Assembly: GCF_024347335.1 (NCBI RefSeq)
Contig: NZ_AP025463.1
Location: 558,001 to 622,000, forward strand
Source: Vibrio celticus
GTDB taxonomy: Bacteria > Pseudomonadota > Gammaproteobacteria > Enterobacterales > Vibrionaceae
DNA length: 64,000 nucleotides
Reading direction: 5' to 3'
The notes below the pieces were generated by a model. It searched no databases. It was not told the origin of the DNA and worked only from the letters and a program-made list of their open reading frames with translations. The translations under genes and the position numbers were made by a program. The number at the start of each line of letters is the position of its first letter. The stretch's first letter is position 1. This document shows positions 16,866 to 26,135 of the stretch, in pieces.

Positions 16866-19271
16866 TTAGCCGAGTACAACGATAACTTCGTTCACGCTGC
16901 CTTCCGCTTGTACTGGAATTGCACCTTCAACCTGTTCACCGTTGATAGTGATAGAGGCAACACCTTTGCTTACCGCATTCGGGTTCTGCACGGTGATGTT
17001 GTAAGTTGCGCCACGCCATTGACGAGTTACTTCAAACTCAGGCCAATCAGTCGGGATACAAGGATCAACCGTTAATCCTTCGAAGCCAGTACGAACACCA
17101 AGAATGAAGTTGGTTACCGCAAAGTAAGCCCAACCAGAGGTGCCCGTTAACCAAGGGTGGTTTGCACGGCCGTGGTCTTGGTGATCTTTACCCATGATGA
17201 ACTGCACGTACGAGTATGGTTCTGCGTAACGCGTTTCAATCATGTCGTTTTGGTTGTACGGGTTCAGTGCGTCGTAGAATTTCATCGCACGGTCACCACG
17301 ACCTAGTTTCGCTTCTGCTACCCAAGCCCATGGATTCGGGTGAGAGAAAATTGCACCGTTCTCTTTTACTCCTTGGTAAACGCGAGTTACGAAGCCGATA
17401 TCGTCGTTTGGTGTTGCGAATGAAGGAGAGTTTAGGTGTAGGCCGTATTCAGAGAAAAGGTTTTCATCAACAGCGTCCATCGCTTTCTCGCCACGTTCTT
17501 GAGAAACAGCACCAGATAAAACCGCGAGCGTGTTTGACTCAAGGTGCACACGACCTTCAGCTTGTTGAGCGGTACCGATCTTGTCGCCATTTTTAGTCAG
17601 ACCACGGATGTACCAACCACCCTCGTCATCCCAAAGGTGAGTTTCACACGCTTCGCGTACGTTCGCTGCCATTTCTGTGTATTTAGCAACATCAGCATCG
17701 TTATTGCGGAACTTAGCTAGGTCTAAAAATTCTTGTAGCGCCCAGAAGTGTAGGAATGACACCATTGAAGATTCACCGCCACCTAGGTTCAAACAGTCAT
17801 TCCAGTCAGCACGTAGACCTTTACAGATACCGGTTTGCCCTACGTATTCTGCAGAGAAGTTCAGTGCCGCTTTCATGTGTTCGTAGACAGTCGCTTCACC
17901 TCCGTCTGCGTATGGAATTACTTCATCAAAGAAGTCATGTTCACCGGTTTCCATCACATATTTGATGATGGTCGGAACGATCCACAAGTGATCATCAGAA
18001 CAAGTATCTTCAATGCCGTGGATCTTGTCGTCATCTGACGGTGTTGGAACAACAGTTGGTGATTTTGAAGGCTCAACGTCTGCTTTCTCTGGATCGAACC
18101 AGTCTGGATCGAATAGGTGTAGACCGTAGCCCGCTTTTACTTGGCCACGAAGCAGGTCGATAATACGTTTCTTGGTCATTTGTGGGTTGGCATGAGGTAC
18201 TGAAATCGCATCTTGCGCAGTATCACGGTAGCCAAGACCAGTACGACCCCCAACTTCAATGAATGATGCAAAGCGTGACCAAACTACACAGGTTTCTGCT
18301 TGGTACAGTGTCCAAGTGTTGATCATGGTGTCTAAGCCTTCGTTTGGAGACTTAACTTGGAACTTGTTGCAACGCTCGTCCCAGTGATCTTTGATGCCTT
18401 GGAAAGCCGCATCTACGTTTGCTGTGTCTTGGTACTTCTCACGTAGGCGCTCACCGTTGCCTTTGCCGATACCTAGTACGTAAGCAAAGCGAACTTCTTC
18501 ACCCGGTTGAATGGTAAATTGCTTATGCAGAGAACCACAGTGGTTGTAACAGGTTTGAGCGCTGTTCGAACACTGACCGTTTTCAACCGCAATCGGGTTA
18601 GCTTCATCGCGGTACATACCAAGGAAGTTGTCACGCTGACCGTCGTAGCTGTCTGGTGAGAAGGTTGACGCTAGGTAGTAGAAGCCTTCAAAGTCGTTAG
18701 TGTTGTAGTACAGATCGTATTCCAACACACCTTTTTGGTAAGACGTGCCCGCAGAGTACAGAGACATCTGGTGGTTTTGGTTGTCTGATTGGATGTGGCT
18801 GAACGAGAACTCTACAAATGAGAATGTGCTGATAGTACGTGGCTTATCAGTGTTGTTCTTTAGCACAACGTCCCAAACTTCTGCATCTTCGCCTTTAGGT
18901 ACGAATAGCGTTTTGGTTGCGGTAATGCCGCTGTATTCACATTTGAATTTTGAGTATGACAGGCCGTGACGAACCTCGTAGTTCGCTTCATCTAGGCTCT
19001 TGGCCACTGGTTGCCAAGAGATAGACCAGTAATCACCCGTCTCATCATCACGCAAGTAAACATAGTGTCCAGGACGGTCAAAGGTACCGTTTGGACGGAA
19101 CTTAGTAACACGGTTGTATTCCGGAGAATTGTAGAACGAGTAACCGCCCGCATTGTGCGAAATTACAGTACAAAACTTTTCAGTACCTAGGTAGTTGGTC
19201 CAAGGTGCTGGTACATCAGGGCGAGTGATGACGTATTCGCGATTGTCGTTATCGAAATAGCCGTATTTCAT
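16866..19271 (-). CDS. chbP: N,N'-diacetylchitobiose phosphorylase (GH94)
   Basis: Cytoplasmic enzyme that splits (GlcNAc)2 with phosphate to GlcNAc-1-P and GlcNAc. The start at 19271 gives 801 residues beginning MKYGYFDNDNREYVITRPDVP and has AAGGA at a proper distance; an ATG at 19298 would add nine residues and has no site. With this start the general-acid Asp of RADWNDCLN is residue 492, the same number I recall for the characterised Vibrio proteolyticus enzyme. Domains run N-terminal beta-sandwich, helical linker, (alpha/alpha)6 barrel, C-terminal beta-domain. It lies between the GH20 enzyme and the mutase. Confidence 0.93.
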   Translation of the reverse strand: MKYGYFDNDNREYVITRPDVPAPWTNYLGTEKFCTVISHNAGGYSFYNSPEYNRVTKFRPNGTFDRPGHYVYLRDDETGDYWSISWQPVAKSLDEANYEVRHGLSYSKFKCEYSGITATKTLFVPKGEDAEVWDVVLKNNTDKPRTISTFSFVEFSFSHIQSDNQNHQMSLYSAGTSYQKGVLEYDLYYNTNDFEGFYYLASTFSPDSYDGQRDNFLGMYRDEANPIAVENGQCSNSAQTCYNHCGSLHKQFTIQPGEEVRFAYVLGIGKGNGERLREKYQDTANVDAAFQGIKDHWDERCNKFQVKSPNEGLDTMINTWTLYQAETCVVWSRFASFIEVGGRTGLGYRDTAQDAISVPHANPQMTKKRIIDLLRGQVKAGYGLHLFDPDWFDPEKADVEPSKSPTVVPTPSDDDKIHGIEDTCSDDHLWIVPTIIKYVMETGEHDFFDEVIPYADGGEATVYEHMKAALNFSAEYVGQTGICKGLRADWNDCLNLGGGESSMVSFLHFWALQEFLDLAKFRNNDADVAKYTEMAANVREACETHLWDDEGGWYIRGLTKNGDKIGTAQQAEGRVHLESNTLAVLSGAVSQERGEKAMDAVDENLFSEYGLHLNSPSFATPNDDIGFVTRVYQGVKENGAIFSHPNPWAWVAEAKLGRGDRAMKFYDALNPYNQNDMIETRYAEPYSYVQFIMGKDHQDHGRANHPWLTGTSGWAYFAVTNFILGVRTGFEGLTVDPCIPTDWPEFEVTRQWRGATYNITVQNPNAVSKGVASITINGEQVEGAIPVQAEGSVNEVIVVLG

Positions 19272-19399
19272 TGTCATTTCCTTTTTAACAAACTGCATCT
19301 ATGCAGCTAATTTTTAAATAGTGATGCTGAGTCTTATCTGACTGAGCACCTTAATTTGAGTTAGCAAGCGCTCGATGTGAGTGTTGCTTTGGTTTTGTT

Positions 19400-21346
19400 T
19401 TATTGAGCTTTCCAAGGGTTGCGATAGTCAACATTGAGTCTGTCGAGTAGCGGCAAGTGACCCTTTAGGCGAGACAGGTAATCTAGCCAGTTTCGGTTGT
19501 TTTTATGTGTCCAACATCCTTCAGCTAAAGCGCTAATTCTTGGAAATACCATGTAATCCATACGCTTTTGGTTGGTGACGATCTCACACCATAGAGCACA
19601 CTGAATTCCGCGGATCCGCTTACGAATTGGGTCGGTGTCGGATATCTCAGCAAGCGCTTCGTAGGTATAAGCTTGTTCTAATGGGATAACGGCAGCCCAA
19701 TCTACGCCCGGCTCTTCCGGTGCATAATCTTGGGTCATGTCGAGATAGGTAAACTGTGCAGGTTGCAACACCACATCAAAGCCTTGGCGAGCGCAATTGA
19801 CAGCCGCTTCTTCACTGAGCCATGAGTAGATGATGGTCTCTTTACTCACTTTGTCGCCGTGCTGCGCTTCTTCCCAGCCGACCATGCGTTTGCCGAGTTG
19901 CTTAAGCTTGTTCTCGGCGTAGCGGAATAGGTGGCCTTGTAGGTCTTTGCTGTCTTGGTACTGGTGTTCTTTCATCAATGCTTGAGCAGCTGGGCTGTTG
20001 GTCCACACACCGGGTGGCACTTCGTCTGCACCCATGTGAATTAATTCGCTAGGGAACAGCTCTGCGACTTCTTCAATAACTGCATCTAGAAATTGGTAAG
20101 TACCTGCTAAACCTGGGTTTAGTACATTGTCGTTGTAGTGCTGAATGCTCTTGTATTGAGTGGTATCCGCTTGCTCTACCAATATGTCAGGCAGTGATTT
20201 GATTGCGGCGCGGCAGTGTCCCGGAATATCGATCTCTGGGATCACCGTGATGCTGCGTTGCTCTGCATATTTAATGACTTCGCGAATCTGTTGTTGTGTG
20301 TAGAAGCCGCCATAGTTGTCCGCAATGTGGGTATATTGCGGCTCTAGTGCATGATCAGGGCCACGCCAAGCGCCAATTTCTGTTAGCTGTGGCAGGCTCT
20401 TTATCTCAATTCTCCAGCCTTCATCATCGGTGAGGTGCCAGTGAAAAACGTTGAATTTGTAGTGCGCCAATTGGTTGATTAAACGCTTCACTTGATCCAC
20501 TGAGTGGAAGTGACGAGCGCAATCCAACATCATGCCGCGGTACTTAAAGCGAGGTTGATCGGCTATCTGACAGCATGGTAGAGAGAAGTTCTCTGCGTCC
20601 AATTGTTGAACTAGTTGAATCAAGCTTGCCACAGCGTGTGTAAAGCCCGACTGGCTGCCTGATTCAGCAATAATCTGTTGTGCAGTGATGGTCAGTTTGT
20701 ATTCGGCTTCATCTAACGTCGGGTTGCTGCGAAATAGAATGTCGCCGCTTTCGTCTTTTGGAAGTTCAGCTGAAAGCGCGGTCGAAACAGGCAGCTCAAA
20801 GGTCGAGAGCAATTCTTGCTGGAACCAAGAGACTGCCTTATCAGCAAGATGAGATTGAACCTCAATTTTGCAGTCGCTGCTTAGCGCGAAACTACCATGC
20901 TGAAGTTCGATATGATTCGGTTGAGGAATCAATGCAATCTCAGCAGCGTTAACTTCAGGTATTTGATTGCGTTCACGGTATGGCGAAGCCAGTACAATGG
21001 GTGATATCGCGACAGGCAGTACCGATGTTTCTCCATCATTATGTGACTGGATAAAGGCATCGTTAAGGCCATCAGAATAGAAGCGGAATGGTGCGCTTTG
21101 AATACTGAATTCAAGGTAGTAATGGTTGTTGGCCTTTAACACTGAAGAACTTGGTGTGAACGAGCAAAAGCTGCCAACTTGAGTCAGCTCTCCTTGCGAT
21201 AAACTCTCTGGAAGGATGAATCGATCAAATGCAAAGTGCAGAGACCAATCTTTTACGTCGAGGTCACTTAAATTATGTACCGTAAGGCCAAATCGGCAGT
21301 TATTTTTTTGTTCAGAAAGAACAGCTAAGTCGATGCGATAATTCAT
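19400..21346 (-). CDS. Beta-N-acetylhexosaminidase (GH20)
   Basis: 648 residues without a signal peptide, so probably cytoplasmic. The N-terminal ~270 residues are non-catalytic, including a GH20b-type domain. The catalytic TIM barrel starts at FKYRGMMLDCARHF and carries the Asp-Glu pair in LIHMGADEVP. Later WSEE- and aromatic-rich loops and a C-terminal ALAEGCW follow the family pattern. It removes GlcNAc from imported chito-oligosaccharides, complementing the phosphorylase. A GGGAAG ribosome-binding site precedes the ATG, and the gene starts 12 bp after the kinase stop. Confidence 0.92.
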   Translation of the reverse strand: MNYRIDLAVLSEQKNNCRFGLTVHNLSDLDVKDWSLHFAFDRFILPESLSQGELTQVGSFCSFTPSSSVLKANNHYYLEFSIQSAPFRFYSDGLNDAFIQSHNDGETSVLPVAISPIVLASPYRERNQIPEVNAAEIALIPQPNHIELQHGSFALSSDCKIEVQSHLADKAVSWFQQELLSTFELPVSTALSAELPKDESGDILFRSNPTLDEAEYKLTITAQQIIAESGSQSGFTHAVASLIQLVQQLDAENFSLPCCQIADQPRFKYRGMMLDCARHFHSVDQVKRLINQLAHYKFNVFHWHLTDDEGWRIEIKSLPQLTEIGAWRGPDHALEPQYTHIADNYGGFYTQQQIREVIKYAEQRSITVIPEIDIPGHCRAAIKSLPDILVEQADTTQYKSIQHYNDNVLNPGLAGTYQFLDAVIEEVAELFPSELIHMGADEVPPGVWTNSPAAQALMKEHQYQDSKDLQGHLFRYAENKLKQLGKRMVGWEEAQHGDKVSKETIIYSWLSEEAAVNCARQGFDVVLQPAQFTYLDMTQDYAPEEPGVDWAAVIPLEQAYTYEALAEISDTDPIRKRIRGIQCALWCEIVTNQKRMDYMVFPRISALAEGCWTHKNNRNWLDYLSRLKGHLPLLDRLNVDYRNPWKAQ

Positions 21347-21358
21347 ATAACTTCCCTG

Positions 21359-22243
21359 CTAAGCCTGTTGATACAAGTTGTGTTGTGGTTTACCGGCAAA
21401 CATCAATGCGCCTTCGATAGCGTCGAATTGAGGTTTAACTATCCATTGTTGTACTGGTGGTGATAGCCAGTTGAGAATACGCTCAGCGATACTCCCCATT
21501 AAACACACCTTGTCAGCGCCTTTTCGATGCAGTGCTAAGACAAACATTTCGATATCAGCCGCGGTTTGCTTGAGCATCTCGATAGCCAGTTCATCGCCTT
21601 CGTTAGCGAGTTGAAAAATCACTGGCGAGAATTGACCGTAATCCTTTGGAATAGCGCCTTTTGACCATTCGACGATGGCATCCACATCATTATCAAAGTG
21701 ATTCATAACGTGCTGAGTCAGTGGGGTTTTGCTGCGAATACCGTCTTCTGCAAGCAAGACTTGTTGAATCAAACGTAAGCCCATGACTGCGCCGCCGCCT
21801 TGATCTGAAATCGGAAATTCACGACCGCCAACCACATGTTGCTCACCGTCTTTTAAGTAGATACCGCAAGAGCCCGTGCCACCAATCATGATTGCGCCGT
21901 TTTGGCCATTATGAGCACCAATACAAGCGCCATAAGCGTCGGTATTTAGTGTCATGCTTGCGAAAGGGTGCGGTTGTACCATGAAGTCAAACCATGCTGA
22001 TTTTTGCTCAGCGCCAGCCAGAGCTAGGCCAACATGCATATTAGAAAAATCGTTAGAGTTGAGTAGCCCTTGTTGTGCCGCTTTTGTGATGGCATCAATA
22101 ATTGAGCTCATCGCAACATCAACACCCAAAAGGATGTTGGCACTGCCACTTTTCGCCTCACCAATCAGTTTGCCTTGGTCATCACGAATACGAGCACGAC
22201 AAGAAGTGCCGCCACCATCAATACCGACGTAGTAAAGCGTCAT
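21359..22243 (-). CDS. N-acetylglucosamine kinase, BadF/BadG-type ATPase family
   Basis: 294 residues with the ASKHA fold. The phosphate-1 motif is YYVGIDGGGTSCRARI at the N-terminus, phosphate-2 is MIGGTGSCGIYL, and a third glycine-rich loop is GGGAVMGLRLIQ. This family includes eukaryotic-type GlcNAc kinases and the glucosamine kinase of Vibrio chitin clusters. GlcNAc is the likely substrate given the neighbours; glucosamine is the alternative, since a GH9 glucosaminidase-type enzyme is encoded next to it. It starts 2 bp after the GH9 stop. Confidence 0.85.
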   Translation of the reverse strand: MTLYYVGIDGGGTSCRARIRDDQGKLIGEAKSGSANILLGVDVAMSSIIDAITKAAQQGLLNSNDFSNMHVGLALAGAEQKSAWFDFMVQPHPFASMTLNTDAYGACIGAHNGQNGAIMIGGTGSCGIYLKDGEQHVVGGREFPISDQGGGAVMGLRLIQQVLLAEDGIRSKTPLTQHVMNHFDNDVDAIVEWSKGAIPKDYGQFSPVIFQLANEGDELAIEMLKQTAADIEMFVLALHRKGADKVCLMGSIAERILNWLSPPVQQWIVKPQFDAIEGALMFAGKPQHNLYQQA

Positions 22244-22245
22244 GA

Positions 22246-23970
22246 TTATTGCTCCTTACGCTGTGCTAAGAAGTTGAACTGTGCAGCGGTTGCTAATAGG
22301 AACCAAGCGCCGTGAGGGATCCATTGTTCACCCCAGCGCCAGTTTTGGAGCATGTCATCTTTTTGTGCTGATGGGTTGAACGCAATGTCTTGTTCATCTT
22401 CAAAACCAGCCGTGATGCCATTACAGATACCTCCTTTCGCATTGAAGAACCCAAGCTGAGGTAGGTAGTCTGGGTTGTTATGGCCATGACCATCGAGCAT
22501 GCACATGTGGTATGGGTTGAGGCCCAAGATCCAATCAAGGCTATTTTGTGAAAGCTGGATTAAGCGCTCTTGAAGTTCGCTATCTTTAATGTGCGGTTGA
22601 ACTAGGTAAGCCATGGTTGCGATTGAGCCAAGACGTGCGTTCTCGCCTTGCCACCAGTAGCCTGTTTCGTTTTTCTGAGCGACGAAGAAAGCATCGCGCT
22701 TATCACCATCAACATTTTTAACGTACTGTCTTGGGTAGCCAAATGGGTTGGTTACTTTATCGGTGATGTTGATTTCGAATTGACATGCTTGTTCAACAAC
22801 AATGCGAGCTTGTTCTTTGAGCTCCGTATCGGTTTCATTGTTGATGTACTCACACAAAGCAATTACTGGAAGGCCAGCTTCAGCTGCATGAAAGTATGGG
22901 CGAGAGCCATCAGAGTTTGCTGACCAGAAGTGCTCAAATAAATCATCTGACTGTTGGCGAGAGATTAAACGAGTCGCCCAAGTTCTTGCTTCTGAAAGGT
23001 ATTGTTCGTCTTGTGTTACTCGATACAGCTCATTGGCTGCGAGTAGGGCGCAATACTCATCGATGATGTTCTCTTCACCATCGTTTAGGTATTGGAGGTT
23101 GTACTCTTTAAGATGCCAGTAACCTTTGGTCGCGGTATCAAGATAGGTTTGGCTAGAGTAGCTACCTGAAACCTCAAGTTCAGAAGCCACAGCGAGTGCC
23201 GCAATAGCAACACCTGCACCTTGTCGGTAGCCTGCTTGTAAGTCTGTTGATTTATGACCTTCTTGAGTCGCATAAGCACAGATATCGCGCTGGTTGATAT
23301 CTTTACTCCACTTGTCGAATACTGTCATGTAGAAGTATCCAGCCGCGTCTTGCATACGTACTAAGAAATCAGCACCGAATAGCGCTTCTTCTGTTAGGCG
23401 AGTCATGGAGAATTTAGGGAAGTCTGGATTGCCACTGGTTAAGCGCACGCTTTTGAGCATGTTCCAAACAACCATAGGAATCTGTTGTGGATTGAGGTAG
23501 TTGCCGTAAGACAAGTGGCTAAAGTACTTGCTTACATCACCTGATGCGTCGTACCAGCCACCGTGGACATCGACGTATCTGTCGGTGCCAAGAATTTGTG
23601 CTTGTCGATCTTTCTTGTCAAAAGTGCCGCCACAACGTTGAGACTTAAAGTAATGAAGCACATCAGAAAAGGTGTGGTTCATTAATAGGTTGCTACCAAT
23701 CTCGAAAACTTCTGAGCGTAGGTTATCAAAACGCAGGTAGTAGCGACCAGATTCAGTGGCTGAACTGAAATCAATAGTGAAGAATTGCCCTTGATGCCAA
23801 TTTGCTACGCGGCCTTGTTTAACCACATCAAAACTTCCGACAGTCATATGGTTGTCAGCACAGACGAGTAGAGCCGTTGTGCTAGATAGGCGAGCTTTCT
23901 TAGTTTGTAAGATAGCTTGCTTGGGGCCTGTGGACTCATACCCAATATGGTTGGTCAATAACAGCATCAA
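22246..23970 (-). CDS. Glycoside hydrolase family 9 enzyme, probable exo-beta-D-glucosaminidase
   Basis: 574 residues with no signal peptide. An N-terminal immunoglobulin-like cellulase domain (about residues 1-95) is followed by the (alpha/alpha)6 catalytic domain. VDVHGGWYDASGDVSKY carries the D-x-x-D nucleophile-side motif of GH9 and the C-terminal WILGLNPYHMCMLDG block is typical. It is usually annotated as endoglucanase or cellulase. Related GH9 proteins in vibrio-type chitin operons act on glucosamine-containing disaccharides, so cellulase activity is unlikely here. It would deal with partly deacetylated chitin fragments. Confidence 0.83.
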   Translation of the reverse strand: MMLLLTNHIGYESTGPKQAILQTKKARLSSTTALLVCADNHMTVGSFDVVKQGRVANWHQGQFFTIDFSSATESGRYYLRFDNLRSEVFEIGSNLLMNHTFSDVLHYFKSQRCGGTFDKKDRQAQILGTDRYVDVHGGWYDASGDVSKYFSHLSYGNYLNPQQIPMVVWNMLKSVRLTSGNPDFPKFSMTRLTEEALFGADFLVRMQDAAGYFYMTVFDKWSKDINQRDICAYATQEGHKSTDLQAGYRQGAGVAIAALAVASELEVSGSYSSQTYLDTATKGYWHLKEYNLQYLNDGEENIIDEYCALLAANELYRVTQDEQYLSEARTWATRLISRQQSDDLFEHFWSANSDGSRPYFHAAEAGLPVIALCEYINNETDTELKEQARIVVEQACQFEINITDKVTNPFGYPRQYVKNVDGDKRDAFFVAQKNETGYWWQGENARLGSIATMAYLVQPHIKDSELQERLIQLSQNSLDWILGLNPYHMCMLDGHGHNNPDYLPQLGFFNAKGGICNGITAGFEDEQDIAFNPSAQKDDMLQNWRWGEQWIPHGAWFLLATAAQFNFLAQRKEQ

Positions 23971-24030
23971 TATTCTCCGACAGTCCTAGTTTCTATTGGC
24001 TAGGTACTTGAATTTTTTTGGATATAAATA

Positions 24031-24052
24031 GTTAGGGTCCGCAGACCCTAAC
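24031..24052 (-). other. Intra-operon hairpin between importer and enzyme genes
   Basis: GTTAGGGTC-CGCA-GACCCTAAC is a perfect 9-bp stem with a 4-nt loop. It has no U-tract on either strand, so it is more likely an mRNA stabiliser or pause site than a terminator. It lies exactly between the transporter half and the catabolic half of the operon. Confidence 0.65.
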
Positions 24053-24066
24053 TTGGGTTTTTATGC

Positions 24067-25062
24067 TTAGCTTTCGTGTAGGTAACAGCGTACAAAGTGG
24101 TTATCAGCTAGCTGTGTAACCCCTGGTAGCTGCTCTTTACACTTGTCCATTGCGTGAGTACAACGGCCTGCAAACGGGCAACCTGCTGATACTGGTGTCC
24201 AAAGTGGAATCTCACCTTTATTGCCAGCAAGTTGTTCGTGGATCGATTTCTTAGGATCTGGAACAGCAGAAACAAGCAATTGCGTGTATGGGTGTTGAGG
24301 GTTAGCAATAACGTCGTCGGTATCGCCCCATTCCACCATGTGACCGACGTACATCACTGAAAGATCCTCAGCAATATAACGAGCAGTTGCGATGTCGTGA
24401 GTGATGTAAAGCAGTGACATTTGTTTCTCAAACTTCATCTCTTCCATCAGGTTTAAAACACCCGCACGAATTGAAACGTCTAGCATTGATGTTGGTTCAT
24501 CGGCCAGAACAACTTCAGCACCAACTGCGATGTTACGTGCTAGATTGACACGTTGACGTTGGCCGCCAGACAGTTGGTGAGGGTATTTCTTCGCCGTCTC
24601 TTTTGGCGGAATGAGACCAACTTGCTCTAAAAGATCGTAAACGCGTTCTTCTAGCTCTTTTTTATTGCCCGGAGATACTTTCTTGTGGATTAACAACGGT
24701 CGAGCAATGTGGTGGAAGATATTGTGCGTTGGGTTCAATGAACCAAACGGGTCTTGCCATACCATTTGCACGCCTTCACGGTAGTGCATAAGATCTTTTC
24801 TGCTTGAGATCTCTTGGATATCACGGCCTTTGTATTCGATCGTGCCGCCCGAAGGCGCGTACATTTTTGCGATCATCTTTGCCGTTGTTGATTTGCCTGA
24901 ACCAGACTCACCAACCACCGCTAAGCCGCGACTTTTATACATCTTGAATGACACGTCGTTAATCGCACGCATCATTGGGGTTTGAATGGTGGTACTGCTT
25001 ATTGGGAAGTCTTTTACGACATTTTTACCTTCTACCAATAATTGACCGAAATCTTTGCTCAT
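24067..25062 (-). CDS. Chito-oligosaccharide ABC transporter ATP-binding protein (OppF-like)
   Basis: 331 residues. Walker A is GESGSGKST near residue 56, the signature is LSGGQRQRVNLARNIA, and Walker B is VVLADEPTSMLD. The C-terminal oligopeptide/dipeptide domain contains the cysteine-bearing CPFAGRCTHAMDKCKEQLP, typical of Opp/Dpp ATPases and able to bind an Fe-S cluster in some relatives. General databases call it a peptide transporter. In this operon it drives uptake of GlcNAc oligomers together with the adjacent OppD-like subunit. Confidence 0.88.
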   Translation of the reverse strand: MSKDFGQLLVEGKNVVKDFPISSTTIQTPMMRAINDVSFKMYKSRGLAVVGESGSGKSTTAKMIAKMYAPSGGTIEYKGRDIQEISSRKDLMHYREGVQMVWQDPFGSLNPTHNIFHHIARPLLIHKKVSPGNKKELEERVYDLLEQVGLIPPKETAKKYPHQLSGGQRQRVNLARNIAVGAEVVLADEPTSMLDVSIRAGVLNLMEEMKFEKQMSLLYITHDIATARYIAEDLSVMYVGHMVEWGDTDDVIANPQHPYTQLLVSAVPDPKKSIHEQLAGNKGEIPLWTPVSAGCPFAGRCTHAMDKCKEQLPGVTQLADNHFVRCYLHES

Positions 25063-25149
25063 AATTGTCTCCAGAATCCTTATTCGCTTTGCTTGTTTTT
25101 AGGCGGGCGAGCCGCCTTGTTCGTTATTCACGCCAAGTCAGCGTGCAAG

Positions 25150-26133
25150 CTATAGCTTCCTTTGTACTATTGGGTCACCGTACAGGTGGCAGTTAGACAA
25201 ATGTCCCGGGTCGATAGAACGCAGCTTGGTTGGCACCTTAGTACACGTTTCATGTACACGGTCACAACGAGCTTGGAAACGACACCCTTCTGGGATCTCT
25301 AACAGGTTCAGAGGGTTACCCGGAATACCTGCTAACTTTGTCTTTGGCCCTGTCAGTGGAGGGAAAGAACTTCCCAGCCCTTTGGTGTAAGGGTGGTAAG
25401 GGTTTTCTAGAATATCTTGAGAGTTAGCCACCTCGATTAGCTCACCTGAGTACATGATGCCGATGCGGTCAGAGAACTCGACCATCAATGACAAGTCATG
25501 GGTGATAAACAGAATAGAGAAGCCAAACTCTTCTTTCAGTGCATAGATCTTTTGTAGGATTTCGCGTTGCACAACCACATCAAGTGCGGTTGTCGGTTCA
25601 TCCATAATGATCAGTTTTGGATTCAGTGCTAACGCGATAGCAATAACCAAGCGCTGACGCATGCCGCCAGAGAATTGGTGAGGGTAGTCACTCAATCGGC
25701 TTGGGTGAATATCTACAATTTCAAGTAGACCTTCAGCACGTTGTTTAGCTTGCTCACGAGTCATGTTGGTGTGACGCATAATTACGTCACAGAACTGCTC
25801 TTCCATCGGTAGTACTGGGTTGAGTGCGTTCATCGCGCTCTGGAATACCATCGACATCTCGCTCCAACGGAACGACTGCATACGGTCATCACTGTATTCA
25901 AGGATGTTCTCACCGTTGAAGATAACCTCACCACCACTGATGTAAGCGGGCGGCTTATGAAGACGCATCAGAGAGAAAGCGACCGTTGACTTACCACAGC
26001 CAGATTCACCAGCTAGGCCGAATACTTCACCTGGAGCGATGTCGAAGCTTACGTTGTTACACGCACGAACATCGCCAGACTCTGTGATGTAATCCACGCA
26101 TAAGTTGCGGATAGAAATTAGTGGTTCAGACAT
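25150..26133 (-). CDS. Chito-oligosaccharide ABC transporter ATP-binding protein (OppD-like)
   Basis: 327 residues. Walker A is GESGCGKST near residue 40, the signature is FSGGMRQRLVIAIALAL, and Walker B is LIIMDEPTTALD. The C-terminal RFQARCDRVHETC is the counterpart of the cysteine motif in Opp ATPases. It starts 2 bp after the OppC-like permease stop. The 87-bp gap to the next ATPase gene contains a GGCGG/CCGCC palindrome at about 25102-25114. Confidence 0.88.
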   Translation of the reverse strand: MSEPLISIRNLCVDYITESGDVRACNNVSFDIAPGEVFGLAGESGCGKSTVAFSLMRLHKPPAYISGGEVIFNGENILEYSDDRMQSFRWSEMSMVFQSAMNALNPVLPMEEQFCDVIMRHTNMTREQAKQRAEGLLEIVDIHPSRLSDYPHQFSGGMRQRLVIAIALALNPKLIIMDEPTTALDVVVQREILQKIYALKEEFGFSILFITHDLSLMVEFSDRIGIMYSGELIEVANSQDILENPYHPYTKGLGSSFPPLTGPKTKLAGIPGNPLNLLEIPEGCRFQARCDRVHETCTKVPTKLRSIDPGHLSNCHLYGDPIVQRKL

Positions 26134-26135
26134 GA

